Shown here one piece after another: positions 53,631 to 62,667 of a stretch of DNA of 64,000 nt. Numbering within the stretch: the first letter of the stretch is position 1; each line of letters starts with the position of its first letter. The stretch is from Culturomica sp. GTDB lineage: Bacteria > Bacteroidota > Bacteroidia > Bacteroidales > Marinifilaceae. The stretch spans positions 39,067-103,066 of the forward strand of contig JAISVB010000069.1 of NCBI GenBank assembly GCA_031271755.1, read 5' to 3'. Below the pieces are notes generated by a model. The model made no database searches and was not told the DNA's origin. It saw only the letters and a program-made list of their open reading frames with translations. The position numbers and the translations under genes are program-made.

Positions 53631-54893
53631 TTATTTTAACGCTTGCGGTAATTTGATCACCAATTTGGTTCCCGCTCCGGGCCGGCTGGTCAACTCCATC
53701 TCCCCGTTGTGCTTGTTGATGATGCCGTACGAGATGGGCAATCCCAGACCCGTCCCCTCTTTTTTGGTGGTATAGAACGGGTTGAACACATTTTCAATGT
53801 TCTCCGTTTCCACCCCTTTTCCGTTGTCCTCAAAGGAGACGATCAGGTAGCGCGAACGCATATCCACCGGGCGGCTGTTTTCCAGGACGATATTTACCGT
53901 TTTATCATTGCTTTCGGCCATCGCTTCCACGGCGTTGAGCAGGATGTTCAGAAACACCTGTTTCAACTGGGCCGGGTCGGCGACAATTACCGGGTCGTCC
54001 GCCAGGTTCCTGTAATTTACCGCCACGGATTGCTTCTTCAACAGGTTGTTTACCAGCGACAGGGTTTCCCGTATCAGCGCCTCCGTATCGATCCTGGCGG
54101 TTTCCAGTTCGGTAGGTTTTGCAAAAGAGAGCAATCCCTGTACGATCTTGTTGATCCGGTCTACCTCCTCCATCAGTTCGTCGATCATCTCCGCCTTGTC
54201 GCTCCCTTTCATCTCTTTTCCAAGGTATTGCATTGTGCTTCTGATGGCTGTCAGCGGATTGCGTATTTCGTGGGCGGCGCCTGCCGCCAATTGCCCCAGT
54301 ATGGCCAACCGGTCGGCGCGGTACATTTTCTTGATCCGGGCGCTCTGCTCTTCGTACAACACCGCATTCTCTATGGCCACCGCGGCCTGGTCGAGCAACA
54401 AGGCAAGCAGGTCGAGTTCGTCCTGGCTGTAATCGGCACGATCGTTTTTTCTTCCGATAAACACCAGGCCGGTCAGGCGGTTCATCACCTTCAGCGGATA
54501 GATACACTCCGATTGCATGGTGCGGATCAACTCCTGCTCTTCGGGAGAGAAATAGTGCAATATGGAGGGCGACCGGGAGACAACCAGCAAAGATTCGTTT
54601 ACCGAAAACCAATTGATCAGTTTGTCCTTAGCCGAAAACAGGGTATTTCTCGACACCTCCTCTTCCGGCTGGCTGGAGGCGGCCGGCAGAAATTTGTCGG
54701 TGTCGTGCTGCATCAGGAACACCGACACTTTCTCCACGGAAACGATCTGTTTGATTTTAACGACGATATTCGAAAGCAGCAACTCCTTGTCAACGATCAA
54801 CGACAACGAGCGGTTAAACTCCGACAGCATGTTGCGCATGTCGATCCAATTGCTGGATCCGCCTGCGCGCTGTTTATTTGCTTTTTCCGACAT
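53631..54893 (-). CDS. Sensor histidine kinase with GAF-like domain
   Basis: 420 residues from ATG 54893; a longer start at 54914 would lie on the -7 promoter element and is less likely. No membrane helix: a cytoplasmic GAF-like sensor (residues about 25-175, IVSVEKVSVFLMQ, DELDLLALLLDQAAVAIENAVLYEE), the dimer helix with GAAHEIRNPLTAIRSTMQYLG (phospho-His), and the HATPase with N, G1 and G2 boxes (DNGKGVETENIENVFNPFYTTKKEGTGLGLPISYGI). It phosphorylates the NtrC-type regulator encoded next. NtrC kinases with internal GAF domains usually sense a cytoplasmic ligand; which is unknown. Confidence 0.9.
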   Translation of the reverse strand: MSEKANKQRAGGSSNWIDMRNMLSEFNRSLSLIVDKELLLSNIVVKIKQIVSVEKVSVFLMQHDTDKFLPAASSQPEEEVSRNTLFSAKDKLINWFSVNESLLVVSRSPSILHYFSPEEQELIRTMQSECIYPLKVMNRLTGLVFIGRKNDRADYSQDELDLLALLLDQAAVAIENAVLYEEQSARIKKMYRADRLAILGQLAAGAAHEIRNPLTAIRSTMQYLGKEMKGSDKAEMIDELMEEVDRINKIVQGLLSFAKPTELETARIDTEALIRETLSLVNNLLKKQSVAVNYRNLADDPVIVADPAQLKQVFLNILLNAVEAMAESNDKTVNIVLENSRPVDMRSRYLIVSFEDNGKGVETENIENVFNPFYTTKKEGTGLGLPISYGIINKHNGEMELTSRPGAGTKLVIKLPQALK

Positions 54894-54915
54894 CGTCCGG
54901 GTAGATTTGAACATA

Positions 54916-54923
54916 CAAAGATA
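54916..54923 (-). promoter_or_regulatory. -7 promoter element of the histidine kinase gene
   Basis: TATCTTTG on the minus strand. Its place favours the internal ATG at 54893 as the true start of the kinase. Confidence 0.45.
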
Positions 54924-55266
54924 ATACTAAAAAGCAATTTGGAAGCCGCTTTCCTCAACCCGAAAATAATACAACTCCGAGCAAACGCAAAAAAGCAGTA
55001 TTCTTTTTTACGGTTCAGCTATCAGATTACCTCTGCCAAGCGCAGGTGTATTGATCCTTCGGAACGGTTGTCGGGAGCAACGATCGTTCTCTTTTCTTTC
55101 CGGAGCGCCCGGAATCCGGGCTCCCCGCAGGGGCGCCGACTGACCGAAGGGAAGAAGGCGGTTAGGATTCCAGCGAACGGGAAGAATTTAGAGAACCGTT
55201 GCGGAGACAGGGTTCCCGAAGGAGAATACACCGAAGCGTTTCACACCCCCGGGAAAAACAACAAAT
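54924..55266. other. Intergenic region, no convincing gene
   Basis: 343 bases between the Spy-like gene and the kinase promoter. A 69-codon minus-strand frame (55022-55231) has no recognisable feature and a Pro/Arg-rich, shadow-like composition. No terminator hairpin with a T run was found; a structured leader or small RNA cannot be excluded. Confidence 0.4.
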
Positions 55267-55728
55267 TTACCTGTTCGGGCGTCCTTCTCCTCTCATTCTC
55301 TGTCCTCTTTGAGCGGCTTCCCCTCTCCGTTTCTCTTCGTTCTCCTTGTATTTTTTGTACTGCTCTTCGGTCAGGACGGACTTGATCTTGTCGTCCATAG
55401 CAGCCCTGTTCTTGACCATGGCCGCCCGTCTGGCTTCCCGGTCCTGGCCGGCCTTTTTAGACTTGTCAAACTCTTTTTGCCGTTCCCGGTGATACGAAGA
55501 GAAGAAGGTTTTTATCTCTTCCGTCTGCTTATCGGTCAATTGCAGTTCGGACTTCATCCGCTTTGCCATTCTTTCCGCCATTTGTTCGGGATCCAATTGA
55601 AATGGAGTTTCCTGTTCTGCTCTTCTTTCCGGTTCGTTCCCGGTGGATGTCTTACGCTGCTGTGAGTTTGAGTTGCAGGCCATGAGGAGCATAAAAGCGG
55701 TTACAAATAAAAGTGTTTTCCGGATCAT
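55267..55728 (-). CDS. Spy/CpxP-like (DUF4890-like) lipoprotein
   Basis: 153 residues: lipobox LLMAC then an almost wholly helical, highly charged protein (MAERMAKRMKSELQLTDKQTEEIKTFFSSYHRERQKEFDKSKKAG, KIKSVLTEEQYKKYKENEEKRR). The alternation of an LTxxQ motif in two places (LTDKQTEEIK, LTEEQYKKYK) is the Spy/CpxP signature of periplasmic anti-aggregation proteins. Lies upstream of the kinase on the same strand, so it may be controlled by that system; no sigma-54 site was seen before it. Confidence 0.8.
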   Translation of the reverse strand: MIRKTLLFVTAFMLLMACNSNSQQRKTSTGNEPERRAEQETPFQLDPEQMAERMAKRMKSELQLTDKQTEEIKTFFSSYHRERQKEFDKSKKAGQDREARRAAMVKNRAAMDDKIKSVLTEEQYKKYKENEEKRRGEAAQRGQRMRGEGRPNR

Positions 55729-55846
55729 TTTTTTTGTGTTTAGGTTAGTGATTCAATGTTTTGTTTCAAAATCTACTCCTGTGACAAACGAATCGGTAAA
55801 AAGTTTAGACAGCTTCTTACAGGAGATGAGCGTATTGATAAGGTAT

Positions 55847-56383
55847 TTACCCGGTGTACCAGTCGGATTTCAGCAATTGATAATAGAGTACATCCTCCCA
55901 GATATCGCCGCGTTTCAGCCACTCTTTGCAGCGGCCGATCTCCGAAAAACCCACTTTTTCGAACAGCTTGACGCTGGCGACGTTGCAGGCCGGGATGCAG
56001 CAGTAAGCCTGGTGAAGCCCCAGGGTCTCAAAACAGTAATCCAGGATCAGCCGGATCGCCTCTCCGGCAAAACCTTTCCGGCGGTCGGCGTACTGGTAGA
56101 TCATAATCCCCACTCCGGCGCGTCTGTTGTAGGGGTCGAAATCGTAAATATCGATCAATCCGATGGGAGCTTCGTCTTCCCTCCGGGCGATCATCAGCCG
56201 GAGCTGTTTGGTTTCGTAAATATCCCGGTGTGCGTTTTCGATGTATTTTTTCAGGGTAAAATGTGAAAAAGGGACCAGCGTGTTGCTGACCTCCCACAGA
56301 TCCATATTGTTTTCCCAGGTATACAGATGTTCGAGATCTTCCGGTTCTAATGCCCGTATCAGCACGTGCTCATTGTTCATCAT
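55847..56383 (-). CDS. GNAT-family N-acetyltransferase (RimJ/RimL-like)
   Basis: 178 residues from ATG 56383 (MMNNEHVLIRALEPEDLEHLY). The acetyl-CoA motif R/Q-x-x-G-x-G/A is present as YADRRKGFAGEAIRLILDYCF, with the following CNVASVKLFEKVGFSEIGRCKEWLKRG of the RimJ/RimL group. The acceptor is unknown: a protein N-terminus, aminoglycoside or small amine are all possible. Upstream, I see no clear promoter. Confidence 0.85.
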   Translation of the reverse strand: MMNNEHVLIRALEPEDLEHLYTWENNMDLWEVSNTLVPFSHFTLKKYIENAHRDIYETKQLRLMIARREDEAPIGLIDIYDFDPYNRRAGVGIMIYQYADRRKGFAGEAIRLILDYCFETLGLHQAYCCIPACNVASVKLFEKVGFSEIGRCKEWLKRGDIWEDVLYYQLLKSDWYTG

Positions 56384-56537
56384 ACAGTTTGATCGTTTGG
56401 TTTTCAGTACTATTTTTAACACTCTTTCCGTTCCATCCGGGAATTTAAAGCTAAATTACGGTTTCTTCTTTAAAAACCCCAGTGAATCCTTGGTTGTTTT
56501 AACAATTGTTTGGTATTTTTATGTACGCACCTCGTTG

Positions 56538-57038
56538 TTATCCGGCCTGCAGGATGTGATCCAATCCGGTTATTTTTCCGTGATCTGTCTTACCGCCGTG
56601 TTTCAGGAGCCGGTAACAGGATGCCCTTTCCTGTTCCACATGTTCCCGGAATTTATCCGGAACAGCGTATTCCAGCAAGTGGTTGTAAATGCGGATGGCA
56701 TTGGCCGGTTCGCTGTCTAAGCGGTACATCCGGGCGATGTGATACAGAATGCTCACTTTCAGTCGCCACTCCTGACAGATCCCCAGGGCTTGGTAAAAAA
56801 TGTCCGTAGCTTGTGGCCGGAGCCGTTCGATCTGACTGCAGCAGATCCCTTTCAGAAACAGCAGATCCGGGCTGGGAGCCGAGATCGCCAGCTCCTCTTC
56901 CACGGTTTGGAGCGCCCGGTCAAAATCTCCTTGCCGCATCAGGTTTTCAATGATCAAAATCCTGTCAGGCAGTTGCGCCGTGGCTGCAGTAACGGTGCAA
57001 AACAGCGCCAATAATAGCAAGATACCGGACTTTTGCAT
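56538..57038 (-). CDS. Exported TPR-like protein of unknown function
   Basis: 166 residues from ATG 57038, signal peptide MQKSGILLLLALFCTVTAATAQ. The rest is helical hairpins resembling tetratricopeptide repeats (RQGDFDRALQTVEEELAI, LFLKGICCSQIERLRPQATDIFYQALGICQEW, YHIARMYRLDSEPANAIRIYNHLLEYA). Probably a periplasmic scaffold. It is divergent from miaA; no motif gives a specific role. Confidence 0.7.
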   Translation of the reverse strand: MQKSGILLLLALFCTVTAATAQLPDRILIIENLMRQGDFDRALQTVEEELAISAPSPDLLFLKGICCSQIERLRPQATDIFYQALGICQEWRLKVSILYHIARMYRLDSEPANAIRIYNHLLEYAVPDKFREHVEQERASCYRLLKHGGKTDHGKITGLDHILQAG

Positions 57039-57059
57039 AGAGCGGTGATTGATTTTTTT

Positions 57060-57067
57060 TACTTTTG
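57060..57067 (+). promoter_or_regulatory. -7 promoter element of miaA
   Basis: TACTTTTG, 62 bases before the miaA start; the nearest upstream TTTG gives a 24-base spacer, slightly long. Confidence 0.4.
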
Positions 57068-57129
57068 TTTTTCCGACGGCGCAGAACGAAAAACAGTGTT
57101 GCCGTTCGCGATAATGCATATACGATCTG

Positions 57130-58047
57130 ATGAAAAAAAAGTTTAATCTTTTGTGTATAACCGGGCCGACCGCCAGCGGCAAGACCGCGCTGGCGGTGCG
57201 GATGGCGGCGGAACTGGAAGGTGAGGTGATCAGCGCCGACTCCCGGCAAATCTACAGGGGAATGGACATTGGTACGGGAAAAGACCTCGGAGAGTACCGT
57301 TACAAAGGCAAAACAGTGCCATACCACCTGATCGACATAGCAGATGCCGGGTACAAATACAACGTATTCCAGTATCAGCAGGACTTTCTCCGGGTGTGGA
57401 GCGATTGCGAGGCAAGAGGCGTCTTTCCCGTCCTGTGCGGCGGGAGCGGGCTGTACATAGAGGCGGTCTTAAAAGCATACCGCCTGTTGAGTGTCCCGGT
57501 CAATGCGGCTCTCCGGGAGGAATTGGAGGGGAAAGAGTTGGGCGAACTGACCCGGATCCTGTCCGCTTACCGGCCGCTTCACAACACAACAGACACAGAT
57601 ACGGTAAAACGGGCGGTGCGGGCCATTGAAATTGAGGAGTATTACCGGGAACATCCTGTGAAAGAACAGGAATTTCCGGGATTGGAACCATTGGTGATCG
57701 GAGTGGACGTGAGCCGGGAAATCAGGCGGGAACGGATCACGTGCCGCCTGCAGGAACGGCTGGAACAGGGCATGGTAGACGAAGTCCGGAAATTATTGGA
57801 AAGCGGAATACCCGCGGAAGACTTGCTCTACTATGGTCTGGAGTATAAATTTTTGACCCTGTACCTGACCGGCCGGTTGGAATACCGGGAGATGGTGGAA
57901 AAACTGAACGTGGCCATCCACCAGTTCGCCAAACGGCAAATGACCTGGTTCCGGAAAATGGAACGCGACGGCGTGCCGATCCACTGGATAGATGCGGCGC
58001 TTCCGGTGGAGGAGAAGGTCGAACGGATCAGGCAATTGCTTTTCTGA
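57130..58047 (+). CDS. miaA: tRNA dimethylallyltransferase
   Basis: 305 residues. Adds the dimethylallyl group to A37 of tRNAs reading codons that start with U. P-loop GPTASGKT (residues 12-19), the substrate-binding ISADSRQIYRGMDIGTGK, VLCGGSGLYIEAVL, and the EQGMVDEVRKLLESGI insertion-domain helix are all family motifs, with the C-terminal QMTWFRKM segment. Bacteroidetes often carry two miaA paralogues; this is one of them, and I cannot tell which. A terminator follows. Confidence 0.95.
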   Translation: MKKKFNLLCITGPTASGKTALAVRMAAELEGEVISADSRQIYRGMDIGTGKDLGEYRYKGKTVPYHLIDIADAGYKYNVFQYQQDFLRVWSDCEARGVFPVLCGGSGLYIEAVLKAYRLLSVPVNAALREELEGKELGELTRILSAYRPLHNTTDTDTVKRAVRAIEIEEYYREHPVKEQEFPGLEPLVIGVDVSREIRRERITCRLQERLEQGMVDEVRKLLESGIPAEDLLYYGLEYKFLTLYLTGRLEYREMVEKLNVAIHQFAKRQMTWFRKMERDGVPIHWIDAALPVEEKVERIRQLLF

Positions 58048-58059
58048 TCCGGTAAAATG

Positions 58060-58089
58060 AAAAAGGACGTGTTTCCACGCCCTTTTTTC
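58060..58089 (+). terminator. Intrinsic terminator of miaA
   Basis: AAAAAGG-CGTG pairs with CACG-CCTTTTT with one mismatch, loop TTTC, T run. It also ends close to the convergent xerD stop, so may serve both genes. Confidence 0.7.
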
Positions 58090-58106
58090 TTTACTCTTGA
58101 GGTGTT

Positions 58107-59081
58107 TTACTCCTCCTCCTGATCCTTCTTCTTTTTTCCCTTCTTTTCTTCCTCCGCAGCTTCTTCTTCGTCCTTCTTGATTCTCGGATGAAACTTGTTG
58201 ATGGTATCTTTCAGGTAATTATTATCTAAGTGTGTATAGATCTCGGTCGTAAGGATCGATTCGTGTCCCAGCATATCCTGCACGGCCCGCAGGTCGGCTC
58301 CTCCTGTTACCAGGTGCGAAGCGAACGAGTGGCGGAAGGTGTGCGGAGAGATCGATTTCTTCAAGCCGGCCCGGTGAGCCAAGTGTTTGATGATGTTGAA
58401 CACCATCACGCGGGAGAGGGCCGCTCCCCGTTTGTTCAGGAAAAGAATGTCTTCGAATTCCGGCTGGATATCCAGATAACTGCGGTATCCTTTGAGGTAC
58501 AGTTTGATCTCCTGTTTGGCATTTTTTCCCAGTGGAATTAACCGTTCTTTGTTGCCTTTCCCTTCGATTTTGATGATTCCCTGCCGGAAATTCACATTCG
58601 AAAGTTTTAATCCGATCAATTCGGACACCCGCAAACCGCAGGAGTACAGGGTTTCAATGATCGCTTTATTGCGTTGGCCTTCCGGTTTGAACATCTCCAC
58701 GGAGTTCAGGATCGTGTCGATCTCTTCCACGGTCAGCGTGCTCGGCAGCTTGCGGCCCACTTTCGGTGCTTCCAGCAGTTTGGTCGGATTGGTTTCCAGA
58801 ATACCGTCGTACACTAAAAATTTAAAAAACGAACGGATGCTGGAAATGCTCCGGGCCTGTGTGCGGTTTGTCACACCCATATCGCTCACAAAGCTAATGT
58901 ATTCTCTCAACATCTCATAAGTTACCTTTTTCAAGTCGGTTACGGAGAAATTTTCTTCGCAGAATTTTTCCAATTTTCTCACATCGTTCAAGTAAGCCTC
59001 CACAGAGTTCGGAGACAAAGACTTTTCCAGGATCAGGAAAGTCCTGTAGTTTTCAATTGCGTTATCCCAAGTCATAATCAT
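58107..59081 (-). CDS. xerD: Site-specific tyrosine recombinase XerD
   Basis: 324 residues. N-terminal SAM-like core-binding domain, then catalytic residues in order: Arg in CGLRVSEL, Lys in IEGKGNKERLIPLG, His-x-x-Arg in SPHTFRHSFASHL, His in DMLGHESILTT and Tyr in EIYTHLD. It resolves chromosome dimers with XerC. After the usual end (RIKK) it carries an extra 20-25-residue Lys/Glu tail (positions about 302-324) of low complexity. Gene order xerD, then divergent aroQ-pyk, is common in Bacteroidetes. A second Met at 59075 is possible. Confidence 0.93.
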   Translation of the reverse strand: MIMTWDNAIENYRTFLILEKSLSPNSVEAYLNDVRKLEKFCEENFSVTDLKKVTYEMLREYISFVSDMGVTNRTQARSISSIRSFFKFLVYDGILETNPTKLLEAPKVGRKLPSTLTVEEIDTILNSVEMFKPEGQRNKAIIETLYSCGLRVSELIGLKLSNVNFRQGIIKIEGKGNKERLIPLGKNAKQEIKLYLKGYRSYLDIQPEFEDILFLNKRGAALSRVMVFNIIKHLAHRAGLKKSISPHTFRHSFASHLVTGGADLRAVQDMLGHESILTTEIYTHLDNNYLKDTINKFHPRIKKDEEEAAEEEKKGKKKKDQEEE

Positions 59082-59292
59082 TTATTATTGATAAAAAAAC
59101 TCATAAAATACAATGATAGAAATTTGCTATAGCACCCTGACATAAATAATGTCCGGCAAATTTAACATTACAAAGTAAAGTGAAAAAGCAACAAGGTGCA
59201 AATGTTTCTTTGTTTATTGTACTTGTATGGGTGTTAAAAATAATTAAAAGAGTAGTGAAGTGCATTTTTTATGGGTGTATTGAAAAATTGTT

Positions 59293-59300
59293 TACTTTTG
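59293..59300 (+). promoter_or_regulatory. -7 promoter element of the aroQ-pyk operon
   Basis: TACTTTTG, 57 bases before aroQ; the -33 position is T-rich but not TTTG. Confidence 0.45.
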
Positions 59301-59356
59301 CAATCGGGGAGCAGAGAGTCTAAAATTAAAGAGTATTCTCCTCAAAAATACACGAT

Positions 59357-59785
59357 ATGAAAATATTGATTTTGAACGGCCCGAATCTGAATTTATTGGG
59401 GGTACGGGAACCGGCTGTATACGGAAGCCTTTCTTTTCCGGATTACCTGGAACGGTTGCGAAAGGCGTATCCGGCGGTTGAGATCGACTATTTTCAATCC
59501 AATGCGGAAGGAGAGCTGATCGACAAATTGCATGAAGCCGGATTTGACCGGGACGGTATTGTCCTGAACCCCGGAGGGTATGCCCACACATCGGTTGCCC
59601 TGAGGGATGCCGTTTCAGCCATCCGGACGCCGGTGATCGAGGTGCATATTTCCAACATCGCCGGCCGGGAAGATTTCCGCCGGATTTCCCTGACAGCTCC
59701 GGTTTGCCGGGGCGCCATAACAGGATTAGGCCTGAACTCCTATCGGTTGGCCGTAGAGGCTTTCCTGTCGGAGTCATTGAAATAA
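59357..59785 (+). CDS. aroQ: 3-dehydroquinate dehydratase, type II
   Basis: 142 residues, the usual size. Third step of the shikimate pathway. The catalytic Tyr is in GSLSFPDYLERL-preceding YGSLS region, the NPGGYAHTSVALRDA block holds the catalytic Asn and His, and EVHISNIAGREDFR completes the active site. It stops 8 bases before pyk: one operon, an arrangement frequent in Bacteroidetes. Confidence 0.95.
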   Translation: MKILILNGPNLNLLGVREPAVYGSLSFPDYLERLRKAYPAVEIDYFQSNAEGELIDKLHEAGFDRDGIVLNPGGYAHTSVALRDAVSAIRTPVIEVHISNIAGREDFRRISLTAPVCRGAITGLGLNSYRLAVEAFLSESLK

Positions 59786-59793
59786 AACAGAAC

Positions 59794-61194
59794 ATGAAGA
59801 GAACAAAAATTGTTGCCACCATATCGGATAAGCGATGCGAGGTCGCTTTTCTGAAAGAACTTTACGAAGCGGGAATGGACGTAGTCCGGCTGAATACGGC
59901 CCACCAGACGCCGGAAGAGGCCATGAAGGTGATCCGCAATGTCCGGGCGGTTTCGGACACCATCCCTTTTTTGATCGACACCAAGGGACCGGAGATCCGG
60001 ACAAGGGGACTGGAAACGCCGCTACAGGTAAAAAAAGGAGATGTTGTATACATTACGGGCCGTTTGGACGCGATCCCCAAAGAAAAGATGTTTCAGGTAT
60101 CCTACATTGATTTTGTGCAGGATGTAAATGTGGGGAACAGGATATTGATCGACGACGGTGAGCTGGAATTTGTGGTACTGTCCAAAGAGAAAGAGTGGTT
60201 GGAAGCGGTTGCCACCAATCCGGGAGAGGTCAGGGACAAAAAAAGCGTGAATGTTCCTGGAGCGCGGATGCAGTTGGAGTCCCTGAGTGAAAAAGACCGC
60301 GCTTTTATCCATTTTGCCATTGAGAACGACATCAATTTTATCGCTCATTCGTTTGTCCGCAACAAAGAGGATGTGATGGTGATCCAGCAAATCTTAGATG
60401 TCAACAACAGCGACATCAAGATCATCGCCAAGATCGAGAATCAGGAAGGGGTGGACAATCTGGACGAAATCCTGGATCACGTGTACGGAGTGATGGTTGC
60501 GCGGGGCGACCTGGCTGTCGAGATCGACGCGGAAAAAATACCGCGGATCCAGCGGCAGATCGTAGCCAAGTGCATAGAGAGCAAAAAACCGGTGATCATT
60601 GCCACCCAAATGCTGCACACCATGATCGAACACCCGCGTCCCACCCGGGCGGAGGTGAGCGATATCGCCAACGCCATTTTCATGGGGACGGACGCCATCA
60701 TGTTAAGCGGCGAAACAGCTTACGGAGATTATCCTTTGGAAGCGGTCCGGGTGATGACCCGGGTGGCGGAAGCCAACGAATTGGTCGTTCCTCCCGACGC
60801 AGGGCGGAGTTTGGTGCGGATCAACAACGAAATTACCGCAGCCTTGGCCCGGGTGGCGGTAAAGACTACGACCATGTTGCCCGTCAAGGCGATCGTTGTG
60901 GATACGCTCACCGGGCGTACGGCGCGATACCTGTCTGCTTTCCGGGGAGAGCAGCCGGTATATGCCCGCTGCTACAACCCGATGGTGATGCGGGAGCTCT
61001 CCCTCTCGTTCGGGGTACACCCCTATTTCACCCTCAAACCGAATTCCCGGGACGAGTTTATCCGGGACATTCCGGAGGTGTTGATGAAGGACGGGTACCA
61101 GGAGGACGATCTGATCCTGGTTATAGGCGGCAGCTTTGGGCATGTCCGGGGCGCCTCCTTCATGGAGATTTGCAAGATCAGCGATATCTCGTAG
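59794..61194 (+). CDS. pyk: Pyruvate kinase
   Basis: 466 residues from ATG 59794 (MKRTKIVATISDKRCE). It makes ATP and pyruvate from phosphoenolpyruvate and ADP. Seen: DTKGPEIRTRG, the ISVGD-like ILIDDGELEF, the active-site IIAKIENQEGVDNLDEILDHVYGVMVARGDLAVEI, and MLHTMIEHPRPTRAEVSDIANAIFMGTDAIMLSGETAYGDYPL (the canonical pyruvate-kinase block), plus the C-terminal allosteric domain. Eight bases after aroQ. It converges with mscL with only 8 bases between stops. Confidence 0.97.
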   Translation: MKRTKIVATISDKRCEVAFLKELYEAGMDVVRLNTAHQTPEEAMKVIRNVRAVSDTIPFLIDTKGPEIRTRGLETPLQVKKGDVVYITGRLDAIPKEKMFQVSYIDFVQDVNVGNRILIDDGELEFVVLSKEKEWLEAVATNPGEVRDKKSVNVPGARMQLESLSEKDRAFIHFAIENDINFIAHSFVRNKEDVMVIQQILDVNNSDIKIIAKIENQEGVDNLDEILDHVYGVMVARGDLAVEIDAEKIPRIQRQIVAKCIESKKPVIIATQMLHTMIEHPRPTRAEVSDIANAIFMGTDAIMLSGETAYGDYPLEAVRVMTRVAEANELVVPPDAGRSLVRINNEITAALARVAVKTTTMLPVKAIVVDTLTGRTARYLSAFRGEQPVYARCYNPMVMRELSLSFGVHPYFTLKPNSRDEFIRDIPEVLMKDGYQEDDLILVIGGSFGHVRGASFMEICKISDIS

Positions 61195-61202
61195 ACAGAT
61201 CC

Positions 61203-61622
61203 CTATTTTTTCTCTTTCAGGATATCCCGGATCTCGGTCAGCAACGACTCCTCTTTGGTCGGGGCGGGCGGAGTTGCGGGAACTTTGTCTGCCTTCTTTT
61301 TGAGGTTGTTGAGGGCTTTTACCAGCATAAAAATGGCAAATGCGATGATCAGAAAATCCACGGTTGTCTGGATAAATGTTCCGATGTTGATGGTAACCGG
61401 AGCAACAGCGTTGCCGGCGGCATTTGTGGTAGCCTGTTTCAGCGTGAAGACCAGCTCTTTGAAATCAACCCCTCCGATCAACAAACCGATCGGGGGCATG
61501 ATGATGTCGCTGACAAAGGAGGAAACAATTTTACCAAAAGCTCCTCCGATAATGATACCTACCGCCATATCCACGACATTTCCTTTGACGGCAAAAGCTT
61601 TAAATTCTTTTAAAAGACTCAT
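61203..61622 (-). CDS. mscL: Large-conductance mechanosensitive channel
   Basis: 139 residues, typical Msc[41 protein letters not shown] forms the S1 helix and TM1 pore (with Gly/Ala ring), a periplasmic loop, TM2 ([20 protein letters not shown]) and a charged C-terminal helix ([16 protein letters not shown]). Releases solutes during hypo-osmotic shock. It is a second mechanosensitive channel gene in the window beside the MscS-like one. Leader carries a near-miss TATCTTTA -7 element. Confidence 0.96.
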   Translation of the reverse strand: MSLLKEFKAFAVKGNVVDMAVGIIIGGAFGKIVSSFVSDIIMPPIGLLIGGVDFKELVFTLKQATTNAAGNAVAPVTINIGTFIQTTVDFLIIAFAIFMLVKALNNLKKKADKVPATPPAPTKEESLLTEIRDILKEKK

Positions 61623-61718
61623 AAATCTGTTTTTTAACGGTAAAAATTAGTTGATAAAGATACATCATAGTACGGATTGTTTTTGAAGAGGTTCGGATAC
61701 GATTCTGTTAAAATTTCA

Positions 61719-61726
61719 TAACTTTG
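61719..61726 (+). promoter_or_regulatory. -7 promoter element of the thioesterase gene
   Basis: TAACTTTG, 54 bases before the start codon; the nearest TTCG upstream gives a longer-than-usual spacer. Confidence 0.45.
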
Positions 61727-61779
61727 TGAAGTGTTGAAAGGGGGGAGGAGCGTGTCATGAAAAACAGCAGCGATACAAG

Positions 61780-62553
61780 ATGGAAAAATATACAAAACAG
61801 GTAAGAATACACAACCACTACACCGATTTTCGGGGTTCTTTATTTGTAAAGATCCTTTGCGACCTGTTGAACGATACAGCCGAGGAACAGACCGAACTGC
61901 TGGGGATAGATGTCGGTACCCTGAACAGGGAGGGACAGACTTGGATGTTGCACCGGTTGCACCTGATCCTGCACCGGCTGCCCGGAAAAGAGGAGGAGGT
62001 GATCGTAGAAACCTGGCTTTCCGGAATAGACCGTCTTTTTGCCCTCCGGGACTACCGGATGCTGCGAACCGACGGAGAGGAGCTGGTGCGGGGTACTTCG
62101 GAATGGATGCTCATCGACCTGCACCGGCGCAGACCTGTCCGGCCATCCGGAAAATTGATGGAGTTGAATACCCGGAACGCCATTGAAAAAATGGAGATAC
62201 CATACCGCCTGAACGAAAAAAAGGTGCGGGAGATGGAGATGAGCCATTGCCGTCCTTTTGTGGCGACTTTCGATAACATCGATTTTAACGGACACGTCAC
62301 GCAGGCCTCCTACATGCGCTGGCTCACCAACGCTCTTCCGTTCGGGTTTTTAACACAACACCTGTTGACAGAGGTCGAAGTGCTCTACGAACACGAGATC
62401 CTGCCCGACAGCCCCATCCATTCGTACTACCGGATCTTTCCCGGGGATCGTGAAACGATCGTCCGCCACCAGATTTGGGACCGGGAGCACGAACGCCTCC
62501 ACTGTCTGGCAGAGAGTGTCTGGACAGGCAAAGCCTGTTCAGACCATCTTTAG
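61780..62553 (+). CDS. Acyl-ACP thioesterase
   Basis: 257 residues, two hot-dog domains in tandem, the FatA/FatB-type bacterial acyl-ACP thioesterase. Starts VRIHNHYTDFRGSLFVKILCDLLNDTAEEQTELLGID; the second hot-dog domain holds FVATFDNIDFNGHVTQASYMRWLTNALP with the Asn and His positions used for hydrolysis. Releases free fatty acids from acyl-ACP in the cytoplasm. Stands alone, with its own promoter. Confidence 0.87.
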   Translation: MEKYTKQVRIHNHYTDFRGSLFVKILCDLLNDTAEEQTELLGIDVGTLNREGQTWMLHRLHLILHRLPGKEEEVIVETWLSGIDRLFALRDYRMLRTDGEELVRGTSEWMLIDLHRRRPVRPSGKLMELNTRNAIEKMEIPYRLNEKKVREMEMSHCRPFVATFDNIDFNGHVTQASYMRWLTNALPFGFLTQHLLTEVEVLYEHEILPDSPIHSYYRIFPGDRETIVRHQIWDREHERLHCLAESVWTGKACSDHL

Positions 62554-62667
62554 CAAGTCGATTTTTTATACGACAAAAATTGCAATATATACCATGCTGC
62601 ACAATCCCGTCATCAGGAGGGGATAACAGAAAGAATATCCTTAAAAAGAGGAGAGGGGAGAGGACGG

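Noticed and set aside
55022..55231. 69-codon minus-strand frame upstream of the histidine kinase
   Set aside because: No signal, domain or conserved-looking segment; Pro/Arg/Ser-rich.
55776..55825. CTCCTGT...ACAGGAG inverted repeat with 36-base loop
   Set aside because: Seven base pairs across a long loop without T run; could occur by chance.
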